DNA of 64,000 nt from Methylophilus rhizosphaerae (GTDB lineage: Bacteria; Pseudomonadota; Gammaproteobacteria; Burkholderiales; Methylophilaceae): contig NZ_FNFX01000002.1 of assembly GCF_900100975.1 (NCBI RefSeq), positions 434,001 through 498,000 on the forward strand, read 5' to 3'. Positions 38,124 through 47,178 of the stretch are shown piece by piece (the stretch's first letter is position 1; the number at the start of each line of letters is the position of its first letter). The position numbers and the translations under genes are program-made. The notes under the pieces are model-generated. The model was not told the DNA's origin. It saw only the letters and a list, made by a program, of their open reading frames with translations, and ran no database searches.

Positions 38124-39080
38124 CTAACGCTTATCTAGCTTTGCCAGAACCTCGCGCAACGTAAATAAAGATGTTTCACGTAGTTCGCGCCTGAAGACAA
38201 GCACTTGTCGCAACTTCATCACCGCAAAACCAAAACCTCGCAAATTGGTATAGTCCAGCATCAGCAACTCTCCCAATAATTGCAAAATAGATGCAGGAAT
38301 GGCTTTTATCAGCAAGTCTGCCGGCGCTAAATGTGCCCACTCTAAAATATACCGATTACGTCGGCGTATAGATTTCACATATTTAAATTTAACGTGAGAA
38401 CGGATAGAGCCCTTACTTTGATGCACGATATGCACACTAGGCTCAAAGTAACTTGCCCAGCCTCGCCTCCATGCACGCAAGCCTAGATCATAGTCCTCGC
38501 TGTAAAACGGCTTGAATATGGGATGAAAACCGTCCAATGCCAGAAACATGGATTTTCTTACCATGAATGATCCGCCATGTGCATAAGCGGCTGGCAGATT
38601 TTCCCCAGCATTCCGGCGTTGTAAGGCTACTTCCAGTTGCCAATTCATTAACTTAAGTGTCCCACCTTTGAATTGACGTAAATTCCATGAATGCCGTTTA
38701 ACTTCGCCCTTTTCATCATAGATAAGAGGATTTACAGAAAAGGTATTCTCATCTTCAAAATAAGCGACTAATGGCGTAAAAATATCTGGCGCAACTTCCA
38801 CATCCGAATTCAATAGAAATAACAATTCTGTTCCAGCAGCATTGACTCCACTGTGAATCGCTTCAGCAAACCCTCTGTTTTGCGTATGTACAACGACCTT
38901 TGCCTGCGGGAACTCACTGTTCAGGACTTGCAGGCTCTCATCACTGGAACCATCATCGACCACGATTAAGCTGGAGATGCCTGAGTAATTCTTCATGGCA
39001 GCTAATACAGAAGGCAAGTTTCTTTGTAATAGCCCAGCACCATTGAAATTGGGAATAACAACAGTAATAGATGGCTGCAT
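38124..39080 (-). CDS. Family 2 glycosyltransferase
   Basis: 318 residues. GT-A fold signs: ITVVIPNFNGAGLLQRNLPS, IVVDDGSSDESLQVL, LLFLLNSDVEVAPD (the DxD-like site), YAHGGSFMVRKSMFLALDG and FYSEDYDLGLRAWRRGW. Rhamnosyl- and other cell-surface glycosyltransferases look like this; donor and acceptor cannot be told. Its ATG shares one base with the ligase stop (TGATG), so the two are coupled. It is convergent with the acetyltransferase and likely acts in O-antigen or outer-core assembly. Confidence 0.82.
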   Translation of the reverse strand: MQPSITVVIPNFNGAGLLQRNLPSVLAAMKNYSGISSLIVVDDGSSDESLQVLNSEFPQAKVVVHTQNRGFAEAIHSGVNAAGTELLFLLNSDVEVAPDIFTPLVAYFEDENTFSVNPLIYDEKGEVKRHSWNLRQFKGGTLKLMNWQLEVALQRRNAGENLPAAYAHGGSFMVRKSMFLALDGFHPIFKPFYSEDYDLGLRAWRRGWASYFEPSVHIVHQSKGSIRSHVKFKYVKSIRRRNRYILEWAHLAPADLLIKAIPASILQLLGELLMLDYTNLRGFGFAVMKLRQVLVFRRELRETSLFTLREVLAKLDKR

Positions 39081-40270
39081 CAGTGCTTCTCAATATTGCT
39101 CAAATATATAGTCATACCTGCAATCAGCGCTAAAAGATTGATATTAATGCTGACAAAAAAAGGCAAAATAATACTAGTGCCAAAGAAATCTATTGTCAGC
39201 ACCAACAGCATCATTAAATAGACCCATGCATACTCGCCATCATTGCGGCATTTCAAATAAGCAGAAATAATTTTGCGATATAACAACACGATGGCCGACA
39301 ATATTAATATCAGTCCTGCAATACCAAACTGGTATAACAGTTCAAGCACTATATTATGGGGACTATTGAAATCAATATGCTCGTTTTTATGATAACGAGA
39401 ATAGTCCGCAAAGTTTCTTTCAAAACTTTCGATGCCATGCCCGAAAACCCACTGAATAGGTTGACTAGTACTCTTTTGCATTTGCCATGCATCTTGCCAA
39501 ATGGTCACCCGCTCTTCAGTATTTGCATGCATAATTAAATCTTCCCAACGCAACTTGAAATTGCCAGCATTGGTGATTACCAAACCAGCAAATAAGAGAA
39601 TGGTTCCGATAAGAATGCTCCAGGCAGCCCGACCACGCAAACTAACTGCTAACAAGAAAATAGCAACCAATAACGCAATCCAAACCGGCCTGGACGAGGT
39701 ATAAAGTAAAAGCGTACCTAAAACAAGTGCTGAAAACCCAAGCAGCCAACGATGAATGATGGCATTATTTTTAACAATCAGATAGATACTAACTACCAGA
39801 AAAATAGCACTATAAATCGCCAAATAATGCGGGTTTTTAGTCGTGCCATAAGGCCGGCCCATAAAGTAAACAGCAATCAACTGGCATAGTGTATACAAAT
39901 ACACCAAACCAATCAGCGTACTCATTAATTTTGGTTTCAATTTTTCATGATATGCAGAAAGCAGGACCACCCCCATCACTAAAGCCATTGCTAAACACAA
40001 ATGCCGCAATGATTTATCTGTAAATGAAAAATACGAAGAAACCAGCCCTTCCCAGACAATAAATATCAACAGAAATACACTTGCGAAAACACTTGTTTTC
40101 CGAGAAAGAGTTTTTTGAGGATAAAGTCCTAAACCGATAAAAACCAATGCCAAATTAATGTAAGCAAAAGTTCGATACATCTCACCAAGCGTAAGTGCCT
40201 GAAAAAAAACAGACAAAACAATGACGTAAAAATGTACAAATAGTAAAGAAGGCTTTATTTTATTGAGCAT
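39080..40270 (-). CDS. O-antigen ligase / polymerase-type membrane protein
   Basis: 396 residues, about ten to twelve transmembrane helices. The large periplasmic loop contains WQMQKSTSQPIQWVFGHGIE and the Wzy_C-type motif NSPHNIVLELLYQFGIAGL, with the His that is important in WaaL ligases. This placement of loop and HN motif fits WaaL or Wzy; ligase is favoured because the gene adjoins waaP and a core-type cluster (inference). The gene is A+T-rich compared with its neighbours. Confidence 0.8.
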   Translation of the reverse strand: MLNKIKPSLLFVHFYVIVLSVFFQALTLGEMYRTFAYINLALVFIGLGLYPQKTLSRKTSVFASVFLLIFIVWEGLVSSYFSFTDKSLRHLCLAMALVMGVVLLSAYHEKLKPKLMSTLIGLVYLYTLCQLIAVYFMGRPYGTTKNPHYLAIYSAIFLVVSIYLIVKNNAIIHRWLLGFSALVLGTLLLYTSSRPVWIALLVAIFLLAVSLRGRAAWSILIGTILLFAGLVITNAGNFKLRWEDLIMHANTEERVTIWQDAWQMQKSTSQPIQWVFGHGIESFERNFADYSRYHKNEHIDFNSPHNIVLELLYQFGIAGLILILSAIVLLYRKIISAYLKCRNDGEYAWVYLMMLLVLTIDFFGTSIILPFFVSININLLALIAGMTIYLSNIEKH

Positions 40271-40317
40271 GCTTTTTACTTATTCAAACGTATTCGATAT
40301 ATTAAAGCAAGCTCAGC

Positions 40318-41145
40318 CTACATCGCCACGCCGGCTTCCCGTTTACGCAGAAATTTGGCATCCAGTTGCATGGCCCGCTGCTCTACCGACTGCAAAAACC
40401 GCCGGTTTTTCAGTATCTGGCGCAAGGACTGCTGGTAATAGGATTTCAGGAACCTGAGCACATCCCGTTTGGTCAACCCGATATGCATGGCTGAAAAATA
40501 TAACCCTGCCAGGTCTTTCAGGCGCTTGCCTGCCGGGAGGTCGTCATGCATTTCCACGCGATGCAAATCCATGAGATACAGGCGGAGATCATTTGTAGCC
40601 ATCGCTTCCCGCTTCAGCGCAAAATGGCACAGGTAAAAGTCTCTATGCCACATGCCATGCATATGAAAGTTGCTCGCCAGCTCGGCCACTTTGCGGATTA
40701 ATTCCCGCTTGATTGCCAGTGGCGGTGGCTGTTGTTCCCAATCTGCACATAGGGTTTCCAGCGTCACAATATCGCCAAGATCACGGGTGACCACGAAGGA
40801 TTGTTTATGTGCAGGATGGCAGCCACGCATGCCATAAGCCAGTAAGGGTGTGGTGGCAATGCCAATGGCGTTCAGTTTGTGTATTGCCTGCCATTCATTA
40901 CGTGCGCCCAGCACCGGCCACTTTAAACTGAGCAGGCTTTTGAGTATTTCAGTCCAGCCGACACCATAGTGCTTTTTGATAAAAACCGGCTCACCATCCA
41001 GCATGACCTTGTGTGTCTGGCGGTCTTTGACGGCGCGGAAGATTTCTCCCTCCAATGCCATGAACTCATCGAACTTGTTAATACCTGGATGATAACCGGG
41101 TTCAAGATGTACTTCAGCCGGGTTGGAGTGATTATCTGCCATCAT
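40318..41145 (-). CDS. waaP: LPS core heptose(I) kinase WaaP
   Basis: 275 residues, protein-kinase-like fold. The WaaP signature HGMWHRDFYLCHFAL (catalytic loop) and LYLMDLHRVEM (metal site) is clear, as are VFIKKHYGVGW (ATP lysine), ARNEWQAIHKLNAIGIATTP and FVVTRDLG. WaaP phosphorylates heptose I of the inner core, which stabilises the outer membrane. It lies nine bases after the next kinase in transcription order, so the two are probably co-expressed. ATGs at 41145 and 41142 are both possible starts. Confidence 0.9.
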   Translation of the reverse strand: MMADNHSNPAEVHLEPGYHPGINKFDEFMALEGEIFRAVKDRQTHKVMLDGEPVFIKKHYGVGWTEILKSLLSLKWPVLGARNEWQAIHKLNAIGIATTPLLAYGMRGCHPAHKQSFVVTRDLGDIVTLETLCADWEQQPPPLAIKRELIRKVAELASNFHMHGMWHRDFYLCHFALKREAMATNDLRLYLMDLHRVEMHDDLPAGKRLKDLAGLYFSAMHIGLTKRDVLRFLKSYYQQSLRQILKNRRFLQSVEQRAMQLDAKFLRKREAGVAM

Positions 41146-41154
41146 TCATCTCAC

Positions 41155-41838
41155 TCATACAGGTGGCTGTTGCAGGTAATCAATCTTCGCCATGATAAGC
41201 AAAGTGCAACGACGGGCATGCCCAGAAGTTTTTTGATAGCCCTGAATCAAAGCTTGCCAGAAAGCAGCATCAAGGACCTTCATTTCCTCACGATATTTGC
41301 CCAGGCGCTGAAAACTCCGCAAACGGGTATGACACATCAGAGGCCACGGATAAATCGTCATATCTGATATATCAATCAGCCCGAATCTGTTATCAGGTGT
41401 CAGCAGCACATTGCCGCTATGCAAAGAGTGAAAGTGGATGCCTTTGTCATGCAGTTCCGCCAGGAACTTTCCAAGCGCACCTGCCAACGCGGTTAACCGG
41501 GGCAGCTCGGCTTGCATCAATTGGCGCAATGTCTGGCCAGTCAGGGGCTGGTAAATCACTGCCGTATGCCCGGAAGCCGATAAATGATGCAGCGATTTGA
41601 CTGTCACGGTCGGAATATCCAATGTTTGCAAACGCTGTGCATTGCGGCAAAACCGCCGTGCATGTGAATATAAACGTGCGCCACTCAGCCAGCGCCGTGC
41701 GCGGAAAATCTTGAGGAAATCACCGTTGTCCAAGCGCACCACCTTGATACCGCGCTCGTCACGCTCAATCACCTCTCCCTGCTGGCACAATGCCTGCAGC
41801 CTGTCGTCGGTGAGCAATGTACTGGTCAGTTTTGTCAC
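41155..41838 (-). CDS. LPS-core kinase-like protein (WapP-like)
   Basis: About 227 residues. Kinase-like features: VVRLDNGDFLKIFRARRWLS with an ATP-lysine, VIYQPLTGQTLRQLM, FLAELHDKGIHFHSLHSGNV as catalytic loop and FGLIDISDMTIYPWP as metal loop. The loop HFHSLHSGN replaces the usual HxD, as in the WapP-type kinases of P. aeruginosa. The frame runs to 41907 inside the upstream HAD gene; GTG 41838, 14 bases after the HAD stop, avoids that overlap. It probably adds or controls a second core phosphate (inference). Confidence 0.7.
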   Translation of the reverse strand: MTKLTSTLLTDDRLQALCQQGEVIERDERGIKVVRLDNGDFLKIFRARRWLSGARLYSHARRFCRNAQRLQTLDIPTVTVKSLHHLSASGHTAVIYQPLTGQTLRQLMQAELPRLTALAGALGKFLAELHDKGIHFHSLHSGNVLLTPDNRFGLIDISDMTIYPWPLMCHTRLRSFQRLGKYREEMKVLDAAFWQALIQGYQKTSGHARRCTLLIMAKIDYLQQPPV

Positions 41839-41852
41839 TAGCAATCCGCGTC

Positions 41853-42521
41853 TTAGCCCACGAGGGCATGCATATGCGCCGCGACCGTAACGTCGTGCTC
41901 TGCACAATAGCTTTGCCAGCCAGGCATGTCTGTCCAGTCGCTCAGGAACACGAAATCCAGCCCTGCACCTGTGGAGGCCTGATGATCAAAGCGGCTGTCG
42001 CCGATAAACAGGGCAGGAAACTGAATCGTGCCATCTGCAATCATGCGCGCCAGGTGCTCATTCTTTTTGGTGGGGCCACCGTAAATGCCCAGTTCAAACA
42101 AATGATCCAGGCCACGACGCGGGAAAATCTTGCGGAGCTCTTCCTGGTCTCCGCCTGACATCAGCATCCATTTGGCTTGTGCCGTTTTCTGCTTCAGGGC
42201 ATTTAACGCAGGCGCAACTTCACATTGCATCAGGGTTTCATCCAGGATCACGGTAAAGGTATCCATTAATTTCTGGAACAATGCATCCGTGAAAGGTTGC
42301 TTGAGGATTTCGGTAATGTAATAGCGAATTTTGTCATTGCGCGGGATGCTGCCCAGCTTTATATGGTAATCCACAAATGCCTGTGCCTGCGCATCCGTAC
42401 CGCCCGTACGTTTGGCGGTATTGTAATAAGCATCCACTTTGGTCTGGTTGCTATTGAGGACAACGCCATCGCAATCCAGTACGATGGTTTTATATTTTGC
42501 AAGATCGATTTGTTTAGGCAT
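41853..42521 (-). CDS. HAD-superfamily hydrolase of unknown substrate
   Basis: About 222 residues. HAD motif I is TIVLDCDGVVLNSNQTKVDA, motif II is MLMSGGDQEEL, the motif III lysine is in GGPTKKNEHLA and motif IV is ALFIGDSRFDHQAS. The helical cap between motifs I and II makes it a C1-type phosphatase. It has no zinc-finger loop and so is not GmhB, the missing heptose bisphosphatase. The gene lies between eda and the kinases. ATG 42521 is preferred to TTG 42533. The substrate may be a sugar phosphate linked to LPS or Entner-Doudoroff metabolism, but the sequence does not decide. Confidence 0.75.
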   Translation of the reverse strand: MPKQIDLAKYKTIVLDCDGVVLNSNQTKVDAYYNTAKRTGGTDAQAQAFVDYHIKLGSIPRNDKIRYYITEILKQPFTDALFQKLMDTFTVILDETLMQCEVAPALNALKQKTAQAKWMLMSGGDQEELRKIFPRRGLDHLFELGIYGGPTKKNEHLARMIADGTIQFPALFIGDSRFDHQASTGAGLDFVFLSDWTDMPGWQSYCAEHDVTVAAHMHALVG

Positions 42522-42534
42522 AAATAGCGGCAAT

Positions 42535-42562
42535 AAAAAAGGCCTGTATTGCTACAAGCCTT
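42535..42562 (-). terminator. Intrinsic terminator after eda
   Basis: On the minus strand AAGGCTTGTA, a four-base loop and TACAGGCCTT (one wobble or mismatch) form a stem followed by a T-run at 42540-42535. It ends the edd-eda transcript and separates it from the HAD and kinase genes. Confidence 0.85.
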
Positions 42563-42593
42563 GATTATAGCGGATTTGAATTAGCTTGATTGA

Positions 42594-43223
42594 TTACTTG
42601 GCTGCAACGATAGCTGATGCTTCTTTCGCCAGCTTGGTGATATGCGCCCAGTCTTTGCGTGCCACGGCATCTGCTGGCGTCAGCCAGGTACCGCCACAGA
42701 CAACCACGTTAGGCAGCGCCAGGAACTGCGGTGCACTTTCAACGCTCACACCACCGGTCGGGCAGAATTTAACATCAGCGAACGGGCCGGCAAAGCCTTT
42801 CAATAAATTGATGCCACCCACAGCCACGGCCGGGAACAACTTCAGGAAATAATAGTCATCAGCATTCGCCGTCATGATTTCAGAACCGGTAGAGACGCCT
42901 GGCAACAATGGCAAACCGATCTCACGGGCATATCTACCCAACTCACTGGTATAACCAGGGCTCACCGCAAACTGGCAACCCACGTCTTTGGATGCCTTGG
43001 CATCTTTCAGGTTACGCACGGTACCGGAACCCAGAATCGCATCAGGCACGTGTTTGGCAATTTGCTCCATGGCCTGCAGGGCGACTGGTGAACGTAACGT
43101 CACTTCCAGCACCTTTACGCCGCCTTCCAGCAAGGCCTCCGCCATTGGGACGGCGTCTTCCACCTTGTTGATGACAATCACCGGAATCACCGGGCCATGG
43201 TTTGCTAAGTCTAATGTACTCAT
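42594..43223 (-). CDS. eda: 2-keto-3-deoxy-6-phosphogluconate aldolase
   Basis: 209 residues, class I aldolase that splits KDPG into pyruvate and glyceraldehyde-3-phosphate. Motifs: PVIPVIVINKVEDAVPMAEA, LLEGGVKVLEVTLRSPVA with the catalytic Glu, ILGSGTVRN, FAVSPGYTSEL, and the Schiff-base Lys in YYFLKLFPAVAVGGINLLK, then VKFCPTGGVS. It follows edd on the same strand after 176 bases containing a large inverted repeat. In ribulose-monophosphate methylotrophs this pathway can serve to cleave KDPG made from formaldehyde. Confidence 0.95.
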   Translation of the reverse strand: MSTLDLANHGPVIPVIVINKVEDAVPMAEALLEGGVKVLEVTLRSPVALQAMEQIAKHVPDAILGSGTVRNLKDAKASKDVGCQFAVSPGYTSELGRYAREIGLPLLPGVSTGSEIMTANADDYYFLKLFPAVAVGGINLLKGFAGPFADVKFCPTGGVSVESAPQFLALPNVVVCGGTWLTPADAVARKDWAHITKLAKEASAIVAAK

Positions 43224-43301
43224 AGTTTTCTGTCAGTTTCTATAAAATTTCAAAGGCTCCAAGTGAGGGCACTTGAAGAATTATGTTTACAGGATATGCA
43301 C

Positions 43302-43401
43302 AAATTTTGATAATCAAGCGATAACGCGACGTACGAGCACAGACAGTACAATCAGTACGGCAAGCGAGTACAACAAAGTTAGCGCTTGATTTGCAAAATT
43401 T
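43302..43401. repeat. 100-bp element with 24-bp imperfect inverted ends between edd and eda
   Basis: The left arm (43302-43325) and the reverse complement of the right arm (43378-43401) agree at 21 of 24 positions; both begin AAATTTTG and contain AATCAAGCG. The 52-base centre has GTAC four times (43331, 43346, 43355, 43368). The right arm includes the last base pairs of edd, including part of its stop. It could be a miniature transposable element or a strong RNA structure at the edd 3' end. Confidence 0.6.
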
Positions 43402-45214
43402 ACAACCAGGTGACCGCACCTTCTTCGGCCGACAACACATTCCTGCGCATCCCACCAAATAACTCGCGACCCAGGCCATGGGAATTGTAATGACGCTTGC
43501 CATCACTCAACTCTTCCGCTTCACGCTCTGCCCAGGTGTCTTCATCAACCAGTACATTCAACTGCCCCACCGTACCATTCAGGCGAATAATGTCGCCATT
43601 ACGGATTTTGGCAATCGGACCCCCGGCACTCGCTTCCGGACTCAGGTGAATCGCTGCCGGAATCTTGCCGGAAGCGCCACTCATGCGACCATCGGTGACA
43701 ATGGCAACGCGGAAACCCTTGTTCTGCAACACCGCCATCGGTGGGGTCAGTTTATGCAACTCTGGCATACCATTGGCTTTCGGCCCCTGGAAACGCACCA
43801 CAGCAATAAAGTCTTTTTCCAGCTCGCCACGGTCAAATGCTGCCAGCAACTCTTCCTGGCCATCGAATATGATGGCAGGTGCCTCGATGATGTGCCTGTC
43901 TTCAGGCACGGCAGAAATTTTAATCACGCTACGGCCCAGGTTACCTTTGAGCAAACGCAAACCACCGGACTCATTGAACGGGTGTGATGCGGTACGGACA
44001 ATGGTTTCATCACCGCTTTCTGCCGGGTAATCTTTCCATACCAGCTTGTCACCTTCTTTTTCAGGCTTCTTGCCATAATCGCGCATACCGCCGCCACTGA
44101 TGGTGTAAACATCCGGATACATGTAACCGCCTTCAATCAGCTCGCGAATCACGAAACCAGGGCCACCGGCCTGCTGGAACTCGTTAACGTCCGCCTTGCC
44201 ATTCGGGTAAACGCTGGCCAGCAAAGGCGTGGACTTCGCCAGGTAGTGGAAATCGGTCCAGTCGATCACAATGCCCGCCGCACGCGCTACTGCCACCCAG
44301 TGGATCAGGTGGTTGGTAGAGCCACCGGTCGCCAGCAAGGCCACCATGGCGTTCACAATCACATGTTCGTCGACCAGGCGGCCAATCGGCACGAAATTAT
44401 TTTTCTGGGTATTCTGCAACACCATACGCACCGCTTCACGCGTCAGGTCTTCGCGCATGCCATCGTGCGGATGGACAAACGCCGCGCCTGGCACATGCAA
44501 ACCCATGGCTTCGAGCAACATCTGGTTACTATTGGCGGTACCGTAGAACGTACAGGTACCCGCGCCGTGGTAAGCCGCAGACTCGCTTGCGAGCAATTCA
44601 TCACGGTCACACAAACCTTGGGCGTACTTTTCCCGCACTTTGGATTTGGAGGTATTATCAATACCGGTACTCATGGGGCCAGCCGGCACGAATACACAAG
44701 GCAAATGGCCAAAATGCAGCGCCCCGATCAACAGGCCAGGCACGATTTTGTCACAGACGCCCAGTAACAGTGCCGCATCAAATACGTCGTGAGACAAGGC
44801 CACAGCGGTACTCATGGCGATGGTATCGCGGCTGAACAGGCTCAGCTCCATGCCAGGCTCACCCTGCGTAATGCCATCACACATGGCAGGCACGCCGCCG
44901 GCAACCTGCACGGTCGCGCCATGTTTGCGCGCTTCATCACGAATAATGTCCGGATAGTTCACGTAAGGCTGATGTGCCGACAACATTTCGTTGTAAGCGG
45001 TGACAATCCCGATATGGGAGGGCTTTTCAGCGTAAATCTTGAATTTATCATTTTGTGGCATGGCCGCAAATGCGTGCGCCACGTTGGCACAGCCGAGACG
45101 GTCAGGCCCTTTGGGGCGATTGAGATATTCATCAATACGCTGCAGATAGGCCTTACGCGTCGGCCTGCTGCGCTCGATGATACGTTCTGTAACTTCAATG
45201 TGGGATTGTTTCAT
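43400..45214 (-). CDS. edd: 6-phosphogluconate dehydratase
   Basis: 604 residues, IlvD/Edd family with an iron-sulfur cluster. It dehydrates 6-phosphogluconate to KDPG. Motifs: [56 protein letters not shown] with cluster cysteines, [34 protein letters not shown] and [18 protein letters not shown]. Length and start [20 protein letters not shown] match Edd rather than IlvD. A strong sigma-70-like promoter lies about 125 bases upstream. Confidence 0.96.
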   Translation of the reverse strand: MKQSHIEVTERIIERSRPTRKAYLQRIDEYLNRPKGPDRLGCANVAHAFAAMPQNDKFKIYAEKPSHIGIVTAYNEMLSAHQPYVNYPDIIRDEARKHGATVQVAGGVPAMCDGITQGEPGMELSLFSRDTIAMSTAVALSHDVFDAALLLGVCDKIVPGLLIGALHFGHLPCVFVPAGPMSTGIDNTSKSKVREKYAQGLCDRDELLASESAAYHGAGTCTFYGTANSNQMLLEAMGLHVPGAAFVHPHDGMREDLTREAVRMVLQNTQKNNFVPIGRLVDEHVIVNAMVALLATGGSTNHLIHWVAVARAAGIVIDWTDFHYLAKSTPLLASVYPNGKADVNEFQQAGGPGFVIRELIEGGYMYPDVYTISGGGMRDYGKKPEKEGDKLVWKDYPAESGDETIVRTASHPFNESGGLRLLKGNLGRSVIKISAVPEDRHIIEAPAIIFDGQEELLAAFDRGELEKDFIAVVRFQGPKANGMPELHKLTPPMAVLQNKGFRVAIVTDGRMSGASGKIPAAIHLSPEASAGGPIAKIRNGDIIRLNGTVGQLNVLVDEDTWAEREAEELSDGKRHYNSHGLGRELFGGMRRNVLSAEEGAVTWL

Positions 45215-45338
45215 TGACTATCGCTCAACTGTGTTTTTTGACTACGTGATGGAATCGCCCTGATCAACTGCCTGGCTGGGAAATACGCCACAGCTTAGGG
45301 ACATAAAATGTAAGAGTCCAAACCCGCTACTGCTTGTG

Positions 45339-45367
45339 ATTATCGCTAAACTACCGGAATCCGTCAA
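45339..45367 (-). promoter_or_regulatory. Sigma-70-type promoter for edd
   Basis: On the minus strand TTGACG (45367-45362), exactly 17 bases, then GATAAT (45344-45339). Each hexamer has one mismatch to consensus. The RNA would start near 45332 and give a leader of about 118 bases before edd. It supports edd-eda being an independent unit inside the LPS gene block. Confidence 0.7.
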
Positions 45368-45438
45368 ACCAAACCGCTGAAAAACGCAATTTATTGAATG
45401 ATTCCAATCACTTAAAATGGCAGGACTCTTTTCAGGAT

Positions 45439-47157
45439 TTAACTTTTGGTGACCAGCACATCTTCCAGCATCAGGTATTCCAGGTCGCAGCCATAAAACA
45501 TGTTCAGCGCATCGGCCGGACTGCAGATCATGGGCTCACCGCGGCGGTTTAGCGAAGTGTTTAATACCACACCATTGCCTCGCAATGCTTCCAGATGTTC
45601 AATCAGCGCATAGTAACGCGGATTGGTGGCCCTGGTGACCACTTGCGCCCGTGCCGTGCCATCTTCATGCACGACTTCAGGAATACGCGCTTTCCAGGCC
45701 GGATTCACATCAAAGGTAAATGTCATGTAAGGCGCCGGGTGATCTGTTTGCAGGATATCCTTGGCCACACGGTCCAGCATGCTGGGGCAGAATGGCCGCC
45801 AGCGCTCGCGGTATTTGATCTGCGCGTTGATGCGGTCTGCCACACCAGGGAAACTGGGGTCTCCCAGAATACTGCGGCAACCCAGTGCACGCGGGCCAAA
45901 CTCCATGCGCCCCTGGAACCAGGCCAGTGGGTTACCTGCTGCCAGTAATTCAGCCGCTTTTTGCGGACCATTTTCCACACGGGTAAATTTGGGTTTGGCC
46001 GGATGTGCTTCACACGCGGCGATACATTCTTCATTGGTGAATGACGGCCCCAGGTAGGCATGTTCCATTTTATGGATGGTCTCGCCCGCCAGATGTGCCG
46101 CATAGGTGGCCGCCCCCAGGCTGGTGCCATTGTCCCCTGCCGCCGGTTGCACAAACAGTTCTTTCACATGCGGCAAGGCAATAATGCGCTGGTTTAGTTT
46201 CACGTTCAGCGCCACACCACCCGCCATCACGATTTTTCCGGTTTCGCGGATAATGTCGCCCAGGTAATATTCAATCATCTGCAAGGCGAGGTCTTCCAGC
46301 AGTTGCTGTACGCTGGCCGCATAATGGATGTAGGGATCATCAATTTCATCCCCTTCGCGCTTGGGTCCCAGCCACTCGATCAGTTTGGGCGTAAAGTAAA
46401 AACCCTTGCCATTTTCCTTGTAGCGGCGCAAACCCACGACATTGACATAGTCGGTATTGACGACCAGTTCGCCATTTTCAAACTTGGCCAGACGGCTCAA
46501 ATCATATTTTTCCGGGTCACCATACGGCGCCATGCCCATGACCTTGAATTCGCCATCCAGCATTTCGAAACCCAGGTATTCGGTGATGGCACCATATAAT
46601 CCACCTAGCGAATCCGGATCGTAGAATTCCTTGATTTTGTGAATCTTGCCGTTTTCGCCATAGCCAAAGAAAGTCGTGGCGTACTCGCCTTTGCCATCAA
46701 TGCCGACAATGGCGGTTTTTTCCTTGAAGCCACTGAGATGATAGGCACTGGAGGCATGGGCCAGGTGATGCTCCACCGGTACAAATTTTGCCTTGCTCAA
46801 CCCCAGGTCACGCATCAACTTGAGAGACTTGTCACGATTGCGGCGGAAACGGCGGTTACCGTTAAAAATCGCATCCAGTGCACGGTCTGGTGCATACCAG
46901 TAACGCTTGGCATAATGCCAGCGGGCGGCGGATGTCAGCGGAATCTCAGCATAGGGGAACGCCACAATATCCACCTGATCCGGCGTAATACTAGCCTGTT
47001 TCAGGCAGAATTTAGTGGCTTCGTATGGCCAGTGATTTTTGGCGTGCTTGTCGCGGATAAAACGCTCTTCTTCAGCAGCGGCAACGATTTTGCCGTCGAC
47101 CAGAATCGCAGCGGAAGCATCATGCCCCAGCGCGCCGGATAACCCTAGTACAATCAT
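45439..47157 (-). CDS. NodU/HypF-like carbamoyltransferase, probably acting on LPS core
   Basis: 572 residues. N-terminal Kae1-like domain: VLGLSGALGHDASAAILVDG, AAEEERFIRDKHAKN, VPVEHHLAHASSAYHLSGF, VGIDGKGEYATT and VMAGGVALNVKLNQRI, then VQPAAGDNGTSLGAA. C-terminal domain: LAWFQGRMEFGPRALGCRSI, RERWRPFCPSML and VVLNTSLNRRGEPM. The family moves a carbamoyl group from carbamoyl phosphate to sugars or antibiotics. Gene order with two kinase genes upstream resembles P. aeruginosa WapO, which carbamoylates core heptose, so the same role is likely here. The carbamoyl-phosphate source carAB lies in the same window. Confidence 0.85.
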   Translation of the reverse strand: MIVLGLSGALGHDASAAILVDGKIVAAAEEERFIRDKHAKNHWPYEATKFCLKQASITPDQVDIVAFPYAEIPLTSAARWHYAKRYWYAPDRALDAIFNGNRRFRRNRDKSLKLMRDLGLSKAKFVPVEHHLAHASSAYHLSGFKEKTAIVGIDGKGEYATTFFGYGENGKIHKIKEFYDPDSLGGLYGAITEYLGFEMLDGEFKVMGMAPYGDPEKYDLSRLAKFENGELVVNTDYVNVVGLRRYKENGKGFYFTPKLIEWLGPKREGDEIDDPYIHYAASVQQLLEDLALQMIEYYLGDIIRETGKIVMAGGVALNVKLNQRIIALPHVKELFVQPAAGDNGTSLGAATYAAHLAGETIHKMEHAYLGPSFTNEECIAACEAHPAKPKFTRVENGPQKAAELLAAGNPLAWFQGRMEFGPRALGCRSILGDPSFPGVADRINAQIKYRERWRPFCPSMLDRVAKDILQTDHPAPYMTFTFDVNPAWKARIPEVVHEDGTARAQVVTRATNPRYYALIEHLEALRGNGVVLNTSLNRRGEPMICSPADALNMFYGCDLEYLMLEDVLVTKS

Positions 47158-47178
47158 TCAGTGAGACTCGTTAAGTGA

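Noticed and set aside
41853-42521. GmhB (heptose bisphosphate phosphatase) to complete the heptose pathway
   Set aside because: Motif I is DCDGVVLNSN with a C1 cap, not the DRDGVIN form with zinc-binding Cys residues of GmhB.
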